Of a stretch of DNA of 16,443 bases, positions 1 through 7,436 are shown piece after piece. The stretch lies in the NCBI GenBank assembly GCA_030670375.1, contig DAOVBT010000011.1:1-16443 (forward strand), in the 5' to 3' direction. How positions within the stretch are numbered: the first letter of the stretch is position 1; each line of letters starts with the position of its first letter. Made by a program: the position numbers and the translations under genes. The notes under the pieces were generated by a model, which was given only the letters and a program-made list of their open reading frames with translations, was not told the DNA's origin and ran no database searches. This DNA comes from Candidatus Aminicenantota bacterium (GTDB lineage: Bacteria; Acidobacteriota; Aminicenantia; Aminicenantales; Aminicenantaceae).

Positions 1-1
1 G

Positions 2-34
2 GCAGAAAAAGTTGCTGAATTAGCAGAAAAATAG
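2..34 (+). CDS. C-terminal tail of an upstream gene (partial)
   Basis: The second reading frame is open from the window edge to a TAG at 32-34 and encodes AEKVAELAEK. This short, charged, helix-like sequence looks like a protein C-terminus. Only ten residues are visible, so neither function nor reality can be established. It matters mainly because it sets the likely upstream limit of the DinB-like gene that follows. It could be chance. Confidence 0.3.
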   Translation, partial: AEKVAELAEK

Positions 35-66
35 TTGCCTCAGGATCAACATCTCTGGCTCCTGTT

Positions 67-516
67 TTGAAAAATGTTTGGGATGAGGCGAAAGAGTACA
101 CAATGGAGTTTACCAAGGCCATGCCGGATGAAAAATATGGATTCAAACCCACAGAAGAAGTGTATTCTTTTTCAGAGCAGCTATTGCATCTTGCAGGCGC
201 GAATTTCTGGTTTTTCGCGAGCATCAAAGGCGAAAAATCCCCTCAGCCGGAAGAGGCCTTCAAACCTGAGGGCAAAACAAAAAATGATGTCATCAAGTTG
301 GTGGAAGAATCTTTTGTGTTAGGGGACGCAGTCGTTGATGGATTAACTGATAAAATTGTTCATGAAGAGGTCGCCATGGGCAAGAATAAGCTTGTCGTTT
401 GGAAGATCCTTCTGTTTTGTGTGGACCACATCACTCATCATCGGGGACAGATGGTAGTTTACCTCCGGCTGAATGGAATGAAGCCTCCCCAATACCGTTC
501 CGGCTTTTACGGATAA
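67..516 (+). CDS. DinB/YfiT-like four-helix putative metal-dependent protein
   Basis: This 149-residue protein has the length and pattern of the DinB/YfiT superfamily, which also contains the bacillithiol S-transferases (BstA/YfiT). Visible marks are an N-terminal helix with FKPTEEVYSFSEQLLH (His41), a middle helix, and the C-terminal DHITHHRGQ motif. His121 and His125 form the HxxxH pair that with His41 would give the usual three-His metal site. The start is uncertain. There is no in-frame ATG; TTG at 67 is listed, but CTG at 55 has an AGGA 9 nt upstream, and the frame stays open back to a TGA at 16-18. Relatives are often secreted, yet no signal peptide fits here. The gene lies upstream of the promoter serving the bacillithiol genes, so a role as a bacillithiol-dependent transferase is a context-based guess. 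Confidence 0.8.
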   Translation: MKNVWDEAKEYTMEFTKAMPDEKYGFKPTEEVYSFSEQLLHLAGANFWFFASIKGEKSPQPEEAFKPEGKTKNDVIKLVEESFVLGDAVVDGLTDKIVHEEVAMGKNKLVVWKILLFCVDHITHHRGQMVVYLRLNGMKPPQYRSGFYG

Positions 517-567
517 AATCGAAGAGACCGAGATCTTCTGCGGTGGACCGACGCTGCAGAAAAACGT

Positions 568-595
568 TTGAAAAGTCCACGAAATCGATTATAAT
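568..595 (+). promoter_or_regulatory. Sigma70-type promoter for the bacillithiol operon
   Basis: A TTGAAA hexamer (568-573) is followed after 16 nt by a perfect TATAAT (590-595), in the 113-bp gap between the DinB-like and DUF2911 genes. Transcription would start near 602, about 28 nt before the DUF2911 start. It is the best promoter in the window. The closely spaced genes downstream show no clear internal terminator. Confidence 0.7.
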
Positions 596-629
596 GATAG
601 AAATTCTATGCTCATTAAAGGAGGAGACT

Positions 630-1211
630 ATGAAACGTCTTTGCATTATCGGCTTGACACTGGTTCTTTCTGTTTTCTTGGTTCAGCCGTCCACAACTTT
701 TGCCCAAGGAAATCAGGTTCGCCCAAGCTTGAAAGCCAGCGTCTCACAAAGGCTGGGAATCGACACCGATATCAAGATCGATTTCTCCAGGCCTGGAGTA
801 AAAGGCAGAAAAATCTGGGGTGAACTTGTACCTTATGGCCTAGCACCCGGAAACAGATATTCCAAAGATCAACCCTATCCTTGGCGGGCCGGTGCGAACG
901 AGAACACGACTATTGAATTCAACAAGGACATCCTGGTAGAGGGGAATAAATTACCTGCGGGCAAGTATGGCATCCATATGATCCCATCGGAAAAAGACTG
1001 GATCATCATCTTCTGCAAGAACAACTCGGGCTGGGGCAGCTACCAGTACAACCAGGAGGAAGATGCACTCCGGGTAACAGTGAATCCGGTCAAAGCTCCC
1101 CATCAGGAATGGTTGGTATTCGGGTTCGAGGATCTGGCAGGAACGGCTGCAACGGCGTACCTCCATTGGGAAGGACTGAAGGTGCCGTTTAAAATAAAAT
1201 TAGTCGAATAA
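630..1211 (+). CDS. Secreted DUF2911 family protein
   Basis: This 193-residue protein carries a classic Sec signal peptide: MKRL, a hydrophobic core, and likely cleavage after TTFAQ at residue 26. The rest matches DUF2911: SRPGVKGRKIWGELVPYG (53-70), PWRAGANENTTIEF (84-97), LPAGKYGIHMIPS (108-120), and a C-terminal segment ending in a beta strand. The family has no established biochemical function. The ATG at 630 is chosen over an upstream in-frame start at 399 because it follows a strong AAAGGAGGA Shine-Dalgarno (618-626) and begins exactly at the signal peptide; the upstream start would overlap the DinB-like gene by over 100 bp. It is the first gene after the promoter at 568-595, with 58 nt to the PIG-L gene, so it is probably co-transcribed with the bacillithiol genes. 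Confidence 0.87.
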   Translation: MKRLCIIGLTLVLSVFLVQPSTTFAQGNQVRPSLKASVSQRLGIDTDIKIDFSRPGVKGRKIWGELVPYGLAPGNRYSKDQPYPWRAGANENTTIEFNKDILVEGNKLPAGKYGIHMIPSEKDWIIIFCKNNSGWGSYQYNQEEDALRVTVNPVKAPHQEWLVFGFEDLAGTAATAYLHWEGLKVPFKIKLVE

Positions 1212-1269
1212 TAAACACGATTTCACTTTAAGGCTTTTTTCCTGATCTCGCACTTTATTTAAACCAGGA

Positions 1270-3768
1270 ATGCAAAGACATTTGAAAAAGTACATTTTTA
1301 TCCTCTGTTTTTTTGTTTTTCATCTTGCCCTGAATGCGAATGCTCAAAGAATCGAAATCCCAAACGCCGGTGAACTGCAGATAAAGCTTCACAAACTCAG
1401 TGTGTTGGGCAGTGTTCTGTATGTTGCGGCCCATCCGGATGACGAAAATACCGCTGCGCTGGCTTATTTCTCAAAAGGACGAAAATACCGGACGGCTTAT
1501 CTTTCCTTAACTCGGGGTGATGGCGGACAGAACCTGATCGGGCCGGAAAAAGGGGCCGAAATCGGGATCATCCGTACTCAAGAACTTTTGGCTGCCCGCC
1601 GGATCGACGGGGCCGAACAGTATTTCACACGGGCCATCGATTTTGGCTACTCCAAAACCCCAGAGGAAACGCTGGAATTTTGGGGTAAGAACGAGATCCT
1701 GGAGGATTTAGTCTGGGTGATCCGCAAATTCCGCCCCGATGTGATTATCACCCGGTTTCCCACAGACGGTTCCAGCGGTCACGGTCATCACACAGCTTCG
1801 GGCTGGCTCATCAAAGAGGCGTTTCATGCGGCGTCCGATCCCCAAAAATTCCCCGAACAATTGAAATATGTAAAGCCCTGGCAGGCTAAAAGATTGTACT
1901 GGAATAGCTGGCGGCCAAGAGAACAGGAAACTCAGGATCTGCAAAGGATCGACACCGGTGAATATAATCCTCTGCTGGGTAAATCCTACACGGAAATGGC
2001 CGCAGAAAGCCGTTCCAATCACAAAAGCCAGGGATTCGGTGCAACAAGTCGGCGGGGAACGCGGTACGATTACTTTAAACTCGTAGCAGGAACCCCGGCA
2101 TCGACCGACATATTCGATGGGATAGACACATCCTGGAAGCGTGTTTCCGGTGGTCACAAGGTGGAATCCTTGTTGAGCGATATTCTGAAGTCATATGATC
2201 CTGGCCATCCTGATCAATCCATACCGGACTTGCTGGCAGTGTATTCAGAGCTGAACAAACTGGATAAGACCTTTTGGGTCAACATAAAAAAGGAAGAGCT
2301 GTTGCGTGTCATTCGAGCATGTGCCGGTCTCTGGATGGAGGCAATGGCCGACGACTTTGCCGCAGCACCGGGAGATGAGATTAAAGTAACGACCACCATT
2401 GTCAATCGCTCTGGTTTTCCCTTCCGAATCCAAAAAATAAGTTTTCCGGAAATGGCTGCTGAAGCAGTTTTGGACAAACCTTTGAAAGGCAATGAGCCTC
2501 AGTCTTTTGAGAATTCGTTCTCTATCCCGGGGGATTTTCCGATTTCACAGCCATATTGGCTCAAAGCCGCACCCCGAAAAGGAATATTCACGGTCCGCGA
2601 ACAGGATTCCATCGGAGACGCAGAAAATCCTCCATCGATTTTTGTTAAGATCAGCGTAAATGCCGATGGGAATCTTCTGGAGTACAATGTGCCTCTTTTG
2701 TATCGATGGACAGACAGGGTGGACGGAGAACTTTACAGGAGGTTCGAGATCAGGCCTATGGTAACGATCCAGATGGAAGATAAGGTGAGTATTTTCCCGA
2801 ATGAAAAGCCTAAGAAAATAAAAGTCAAATTGAAGAGCCACTCTCCCAATGTCTCCGGCCGAATCCGGCTTAAAGGGAGCGAAAAATGGCAGATTTTGCC
2901 TGAAACCATCCCGTTCTCATTCGCCAACAAATACGAAGAACAGGAATTCACGTTTGAAGTCAATCCGCCCAAATCTTCCGACGAGTCTGTTTTGACAGCT
3001 GAAGCAGAGATCAACGGCAAAAAAATGGATCGTGCATTAGTGGAGATTTCTTATCCCCACATCAATCGACAGGTCTATTTCCCTGAGAGCCGTGTAAGGG
3101 TGGTGAAGCTAGATATCAAACGATTGGGGGAAAAACTCGGCTACATCATGGGCGCAGGAGACGAAGTCGCTGCCAGCCTGCGGAATCTCGGGTACGAAGT
3201 GATCGAGTTGAGCGATGAAATACTGGAAAGTGAGGAGTTATCCCGATTCGATGCCATCATCACGGGCATTCGTGCCTACAATACGCGGGAACGTCTCAAA
3301 CATGTGCAAGGGAGGCTTTTGCAGTATGTCGAAGACGGTGGAACCTTGATCGTCCAGTACAATGTTTCAAGAGGGATACTGATCGAGAGCATCGGTCCAT
3401 ACCCTTTGACCATCGGACGGGACCGGGTGAGCATGGAAACCGCTCCCGTCAGATTCCTCGATCCGGAACATTCGCTTTTGAATTTCCCCAACACGATCAC
3501 GCAGAAGGATTTTGAGGGTTGGGTGCAAGAGAGAGGTCTGTATTTTGCGACACGATGGGACGACAGATATGAACCGATCCTCTCCTCTCGCGATACCGGC
3601 GAGATGGATAAAAAAGGGGGTCTGCTGTACACACGTTATGGAAAGGGAGTATTTATATACACCGGATACTCCTGGTTCCGGCAGCTTCCAGCGGGCGTTC
3701 CGGGTGCCTTTCGACTTTTTTCCAATTTAGTTTCGGCAGGAAAATCCAATGAAAATCCAAAACAGTGA
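1270..3768 (+). CDS. Secreted large PIG-L (LmbE-like) deacetylase with C-terminal GATase-like domain
   Basis: This 832-residue exported enzyme is predicted to be a Zn-dependent N-acetyl(sugar) deacetylase. Residues 1-26 form a signal peptide (hydrophobic core 8-20, cut near NANAQ). The PIG-L domain covers about 47-270, with the catalytic and metal motif AHPDDE at 54-59 and the second metal motif HGHH at 171-174. A beta-rich middle section (about 350-600) may aid substrate binding. The C-terminus (about 620-820) resembles a class I glutamine-amidotransferase/ThuA fold, with GYEVIELSDEIL and FDAIITGIRAYN, and is probably not a functional amidotransferase. The cytoplasmic paralog BshB1 of about 245 residues is encoded downstream, so this is a far larger, extracytoplasmic relative. 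The substrate is unknown. The ATG sits directly against AGGA (1266-1269); TTG at 1282, with better spacing, is an alternative that keeps the signal peptide. Confidence 0.88.
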   Translation: MQRHLKKYIFILCFFVFHLALNANAQRIEIPNAGELQIKLHKLSVLGSVLYVAAHPDDENTAALAYFSKGRKYRTAYLSLTRGDGGQNLIGPEKGAEIGIIRTQELLAARRIDGAEQYFTRAIDFGYSKTPEETLEFWGKNEILEDLVWVIRKFRPDVIITRFPTDGSSGHGHHTASGWLIKEAFHAASDPQKFPEQLKYVKPWQAKRLYWNSWRPREQETQDLQRIDTGEYNPLLGKSYTEMAAESRSNHKSQGFGATSRRGTRYDYFKLVAGTPASTDIFDGIDTSWKRVSGGHKVESLLSDILKSYDPGHPDQSIPDLLAVYSELNKLDKTFWVNIKKEELLRVIRACAGLWMEAMADDFAAAPGDEIKVTTTIVNRSGFPFRIQKISFPEMAAEAVLDKPLKGNEPQSFENSFSIPGDFPISQPYWLKAAPRKGIFTVREQDSIGDAENPPSIFVKISVNADGNLLEYNVPLLYRWTDRVDGELYRRFEIRPMVTIQMEDKVSIFPNEKPKKIKVKLKSHSPNVSGRIRLKGSEKWQILPETIPFSFANKYEEQEFTFEVNPPKSSDESVLTAEAEINGKKMDRALVEISYPHINRQVYFPESRVRVVKLDIKRLGEKLGYIMGAGDEVAASLRNLGYEVIELSDEILESEELSRFDAIITGIRAYNTRERLKHVQGRLLQYVEDGGTLIVQYNVSRGILIESIGPYPLTIGRDRVSMETAPVRFLDPEHSLLNFPNTITQKDFEGWVQERGLYFATRWDDRYEPILSSRDTGEMDKKGGLLYTRYGKGVFIYTGYSWFRQLPAGVPGAFRLFSNLVSAGKSNENPKQ

Positions 3769-3895
3769 ACAAACGGAAAAAGACCAGGAGAAACCGCCAA
3801 TCTTTTCCTCATGGAACCGGTGGTATGCCATCGTATTGTTGAATTTGGTGGTTCTCATCGTACTTTTCTATCTATTTACAAAAACATTTGAATAA
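3749..3895 (+). CDS. Small single-TM protein between PIG-L and bshC
   Basis: This 48-residue frame starts at an ATG with CAGGA 7 nt upstream (3737-3741). It overlaps the PIG-L 3' end by 20 nt and the bshC start by 8 nt. The protein has a hydrophilic N-terminus (1-17), then IFSSWNRWYA (18-27), a single membrane segment (about 27-43), and a short TKTFE tail. The overlaps at both ends, the Shine-Dalgarno and the coherent topology argue that it is real. I recall similar small proteins with an SSWxxWY motif near secreted PIG-L and Na+:solute symporter genes in other bacteria, but have not verified this. It could assist the symporter or anchor the PIG-L protein; neither is shown by the sequence. 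Confidence 0.75.
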   Translation: MKIQNSEQTEKDQEKPPIFSSWNRWYAIVLLNLVVLIVLFYLFTKTFE

Positions 3896-5504
3896 CAAAC
3901 CCTTAAGAATTAACACTTCTCCTCTAGCAAATGACTACATTTATGCTTACGATAAAGTCGGTGAATTTTTCAACGGGGACTTTCGCAATTTAGAGACATT
4001 CCAGCATCAAACCGAAAGAGTCAGATCCCGTGATGTGGACCGGGAATCCCTGGTCGATGTTTTGCTGAAGCAAAATCGTGATTATGGATGTGGTAGCCAG
4101 ACACTAAAAAATATCGATAGATTGGTCCAGAATCAGGCCTGTGCTGTGGTAACAGGGCAGCAGGTCGGATTATTCTCCGGTCCCCTCTACACGATCTACA
4201 AATCCCTGACCACGATCAAACTTGCCGAACACCTGAACCAAAACTGCCAGGGAAGTTATGTGCCGATATTTTGGCTGGCATCGGATGATCATGATTTTGC
4301 CGAGATCGATCACATAAACCTGCTCAATGAAGACAATCAAATCGAAAAAATACATTACGAGTCTCCATTATCCCACCTCAAGATTCCTGCGTCGAAACTG
4401 ATATTAACGTCGGAGATGTCCAACTGTTTCCAGCGTCTCCAAGATTTAACCCGGAATTCCGAATTCAAACCGAAAATATTATCGCATTTGAGTGACGCCT
4501 ATCAGGTCGACCGAACGTTTGCTGAAGCATTTGCCAGATGGATGACCCGCCTGTTCAAGTCTTACGGGCTTGTTTTTGTGGATGCTAGTCATCCCGACTT
4601 AAAAAAATTGGGAAAAAAAGTTTTTACTCATGAGATCATCGAATGCTCGCCATCGACTAAACGGGTTCTAGAAACATCGGATAAACTGAAACAAGCCGGC
4701 TACCACACACAAATTCAATTGCACGAGGGGATATTGAATCTATTTCTTGCCGAGCAAGAGAGGCAGACCATTCGATCAGGGGATGAAGATTTTTTTTTAA
4801 AAGGTTTGGAACAGACTTACAAAAAAAGCGAGTTACTTGCTCTTCTAGACGAAAAACCTGAAATTTTTAGTCCGAATGTCCTGCTTCGCCCGATCTACCA
4901 GGATGCCCTTTTGCCGACAGTCGCCTATGTCGGGGGGCCGGGGGAAATCGCCTATTTTGCACAGATGAAAGGAGTATACGAAAGTTTTGGTTTGCCCATG
5001 CCGGTTATCTATCCGCGAAAAACTGTCACCCTCATCGAAAAACATGTCGACAATGTGCTTAAAAAATACGATATAAATGTTCAGGATATATGGGTGGGTG
5101 TGGATGGGATAATCAATGAAAGGGTCAAAAAACACTTTCCAGGGTCCATCGATGAGGTTTTTCGTTCGGCCTCTTTACATCTTGAGCAGGACCTTCAATC
5201 CATCAAAAAGGAAATCATGAGCTTTGATCCGACTTTAGAAAAATCGGCAGACCTTGCCTCGAGGAGAATGGATCAGCAGATGAAATTCCTGGAGGAGAAA
5301 ATTTTGCGGGCGGTAAAAAAACGAAACAAGACAATAGCTCAACAATTGCAAAAGGCGAAAAACAATCTGTATCCCGGCAACCGCCTCCAAGAGAGAGTAT
5401 TAAATATTGTTCCCTTTTTAATAAAATACGATTATGCATTTTTGGATGAGCTTTACCAAGCCATCGATATGGAAAATTATGACCATCAGGCAATAAAATT
5501 ATGA
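3888..5504 (+). CDS. bshC: Bacillithiol biosynthesis cysteine-adding enzyme BshC
   Basis: BshC performs the last step of bacillithiol synthesis, adding cysteine to glucosaminyl-malate in the cytoplasm. The 538 residues match the family length. Family signatures include VTGQQVGLFSGPLYTIYK (88-105), FWLASDDHDFAEIDHI (128-143), and the segment from about residue 331 (LLRPIYQDALLPTVAYVGGP, then FGLPMPVIYPR). A long charged coiled-coil region (about 430-500) precedes a short C-terminal helical part, as in known BshC. The start is a TTG at 3888 that overlaps the end of the small TM protein gene by 8 nt. No good Shine-Dalgarno is visible, so translation is probably coupled to the upstream gene. The next gene, bshB1, begins 55 nt downstream, and bshA follows, completing the pathway. 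Confidence 0.93.
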   Translation: MNNKPLRINTSPLANDYIYAYDKVGEFFNGDFRNLETFQHQTERVRSRDVDRESLVDVLLKQNRDYGCGSQTLKNIDRLVQNQACAVVTGQQVGLFSGPLYTIYKSLTTIKLAEHLNQNCQGSYVPIFWLASDDHDFAEIDHINLLNEDNQIEKIHYESPLSHLKIPASKLILTSEMSNCFQRLQDLTRNSEFKPKILSHLSDAYQVDRTFAEAFARWMTRLFKSYGLVFVDASHPDLKKLGKKVFTHEIIECSPSTKRVLETSDKLKQAGYHTQIQLHEGILNLFLAEQERQTIRSGDEDFFLKGLEQTYKKSELLALLDEKPEIFSPNVLLRPIYQDALLPTVAYVGGPGEIAYFAQMKGVYESFGLPMPVIYPRKTVTLIEKHVDNVLKKYDINVQDIWVGVDGIINERVKKHFPGSIDEVFRSASLHLEQDLQSIKKEIMSFDPTLEKSADLASRRMDQQMKFLEEKILRAVKKRNKTIAQQLQKAKNNLYPGNRLQERVLNIVPFLIKYDYAFLDELYQAIDMENYDHQAIKL

Positions 5505-5534
5505 GCCGATCCGCCCATAGGGTAAAAAATGCTG

Positions 5535-5549
5535 ATGAATAATTCAGGA
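5535..5549 (+). repeat. 15-bp direct repeat, copy 1 (leader of bshB1)
   Basis: The sequence ATGAATAATTCAGGA lies directly before the bshB1 Shine-Dalgarno and is repeated exactly at 15326-15340, just before the Shine-Dalgarno of the amidohydrolase-like gene. Its last bases merge into the AGGAGGAG ribosome-binding site here. It is AT-rich, so an accidental match is possible. Confidence 0.4.
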
Positions 5550-5559
5550 GGAGAGCGAA

Positions 5560-6297
5560 GTGAAACTTGATGCCTTAGCCTTTGGCGCTCATGCCGATGA
5601 TGTGGAGCTATCTTGCAGCGGCACGATCATAAAATTAGAAGCCTTGGATTACAAAACCGGTGTTATTACGTTGACCCAAGGAGAAACGGCGACCCGAGGC
5701 AGTGCCGAGATACGGGCCAAGGAGTTCCAGAAGGCCAGTGAAATTATGGGTTTAGCCGTTCATAAAATGCTGGATATTCCCGATGGACGTGTGGAGGATT
5801 CATGGGAGAATAAGTTGAAAATCATCAGAGAAATTCGCGCCTATAAACCAAGGATCGTTTTTGCCCCCTATTGGATTGCCCGTCATCCGGATCATGAAGA
5901 AACATCCCCATTGGTAAGAAAGGCGGCATACTTAGCAGGATTGAAAAAATTGGACACGGATCAGGAGCCATTTCGGCCGAATAAAGTCATTTACTACCAA
6001 ACTCGGTTCGAGTTCACGCCTTCTTTTATCGTCGACATTTCGGATTTTCACGAACAAAAAGTAAAATCGATCCTGGCGTACAAATCTCAATTCCACCATC
6101 CCCAAAAGGCCGAATTCGGAGATGATGAGACACTGGTCAGCCAACCTGAATTCTTGAATAGGATCGCAACAAGGGACAAACAGTATGGCGCTTACATCGG
6201 CGTCAGATATGGCGAACCGTTTCTGGTTCGAGAGGCTCTTAAAGTGGACGATCCGGTGGCATTTTTCGGCCCGGAATATTTGGATACAATTCCATGA
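5560..6297 (+). CDS. bshB1: GlcNAc-malate deacetylase BshB1
   Basis: BshB1 is the cytoplasmic Zn-dependent PIG-L deacetylase that converts N-acetylglucosaminyl-malate to glucosaminyl-malate, the second step of bacillithiol synthesis. The 245-residue length is typical. The metal motif AHADDVELSCSGT lies at 10-22, TQGETATRG at 39-47, and HPDH at 109-112 supplies the further metal His. C-terminal YKSQFHHPQ and YIGVRYGEPF are characteristic of the BshB1 branch. HADD instead of HPDD also occurs in bona fide BshB1. The GTG at 5560 is supported by an AGGAGGAG Shine-Dalgarno (5546-5553) 6 nt upstream. Its stop overlaps the bshA start by ATGA. Neighbours BshC and BshA make the assignment firm. Confidence 0.94.
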   Translation: MKLDALAFGAHADDVELSCSGTIIKLEALDYKTGVITLTQGETATRGSAEIRAKEFQKASEIMGLAVHKMLDIPDGRVEDSWENKLKIIREIRAYKPRIVFAPYWIARHPDHEETSPLVRKAAYLAGLKKLDTDQEPFRPNKVIYYQTRFEFTPSFIVDISDFHEQKVKSILAYKSQFHHPQKAEFGDDETLVSQPEFLNRIATRDKQYGAYIGVRYGEPFLVREALKVDDPVAFFGPEYLDTIP

Positions 6298-7418
6298 AAG
6301 TTGCTATAGTCTGCTATCCCACACATGGGGGGAGTGGGGTTGTCGCATCGGAGTTGGCGATAGGTCTGGCCGATAAAGGACATGAAATTCATATCGTGAG
6401 TTATGCCCAGCCCTTTCGGTTGCGCTCCTTTCATCAAAACATTTTTGTCCACGAGGTGGGGGTGTCGTCCTATCCCCTGTTCAAATATCCTCCGTATGCC
6501 CTGGGATTGGCGACCAAAATGGTGGAACTTGTTGAAGAATGTGATCTCGAACTTATCCATGCTCACTATGCCATCCCCCATGCAGCCAGTGCCTATCTGG
6601 CAAAACAGATTTTAGAATCGCGGCGGATTAAAACCATAACAACCCTTCATGGAACGGATATTACGTTGGTCGGGGCCGATCATTCATTTCACAGGGTCAT
6701 AAAATTCACTATCGAGAAATCCGACGGTGTCACAGCGGTCTCAGAATATTTAAAACAACGCACAATCGATGAGTTCGGCATCCGGCATGAAATACGCGTT
6801 ATTTACAATTTCGTCGATACCAAACGCTCGGCACCGGATCACGCTGATTGCACCAGAAAGACGTATGCCCCGAAGGGAGAGAAGATTCTGATGCATGCCT
6901 CCAATTTCCGGCCGGTTAAAAGGGTCGGAGATGTGGTGCGTATTTTTGCCAAAGTTCAGGAGAAGATGCCGGCTAAGCTGATATTGATCGGGGATGGACC
7001 GGAGCGGATATTCATCCAACAGTTGGTCAAAGAATTGAAACTCGGCGACCATGTGTATTTTCTTGGGGAACAGGATTATTTAGAACCCTTGTTTTTTTGT
7101 GCGGATCTGTTTCTTTTGCCCAGCGAACAGGAGAGTTTTGGGTTGACCGCTCTCGAAGCTATGGCTTGCGGAGTTCCCGTGATCTGTGCGGAAACCGGGG
7201 GTCTGCCAGAAGTGATAACGCATGGAGAGACAGGATTTTTGTATCCGATTGGAGAGATAAAAAAAATGGCAGAAAGTGCTGTCGGCCTATTGAGCGATCC
7301 TAAAAAGCATGAACTCTTCAGAAGCCAAGCAAGAAGACGAGCCTCTGAATGTTTTAATGCCGATCAGATCATTCCGCAGTACGAAGCCTTTTATGAGGAA
7401 ATATTGAAATCAGGATGA
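6294..7418 (+). CDS. bshA: N-acetyl-alpha-D-glucosaminyl-L-malate synthase BshA
   Basis: BshA is a retaining GT4 glycosyltransferase that joins UDP-GlcNAc and L-malate in the first committed step of bacillithiol synthesis. The 374 residues match the family. Signatures are the N-terminal YPTHGGSGVVASELA (8-22), LIHAHYAIPHAASAYLA (87-103), TTLHGTDITLVG (116-127), NFRPVKR (204-210), GDGPER (233-238) and the GT4 nucleotide-sugar E-x7-E motif EQESFGLTALE (Glu280 and Glu288). It starts within the stop of bshB1 (ATGA overlap), so translation is coupled. The symporter gene begins 18 nt downstream. Confidence 0.95.
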   Translation: MKVAIVCYPTHGGSGVVASELAIGLADKGHEIHIVSYAQPFRLRSFHQNIFVHEVGVSSYPLFKYPPYALGLATKMVELVEECDLELIHAHYAIPHAASAYLAKQILESRRIKTITTLHGTDITLVGADHSFHRVIKFTIEKSDGVTAVSEYLKQRTIDEFGIRHEIRVIYNFVDTKRSAPDHADCTRKTYAPKGEKILMHASNFRPVKRVGDVVRIFAKVQEKMPAKLILIGDGPERIFIQQLVKELKLGDHVYFLGEQDYLEPLFFCADLFLLPSEQESFGLTALEAMACGVPVICAETGGLPEVITHGETGFLYPIGEIKKMAESAVGLLSDPKKHELFRSQARRRASECFNADQIIPQYEAFYEEILKSG

Positions 7419-7436
7419 GCACGAATAGTGTGACAC

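Noticed and set aside
399..629. Long N-terminal extension of the DUF2911 gene
   Set aside because: It overlaps the DinB-like gene, lacks a Shine-Dalgarno, and would bury a clear signal peptide and strong ribosome binding site at 618-630.
1225..1240. T-rich stretch after the DUF2911 gene as a terminator
   Set aside because: There is a T6 run but no stable G/C stem before it, and the next gene is only 58 nt away.
1708..2157. 149-codon minus-strand frame within the PIG-L gene
   Set aside because: Antisense to conserved deacetylase sequence including HGHH; no independent support.
5587..5601. AHADD instead of AHPDD in BshB1 as a lost catalytic feature
   Set aside because: The substituted position is not a metal ligand, and HADD is found in genuine BshB1 enzymes.
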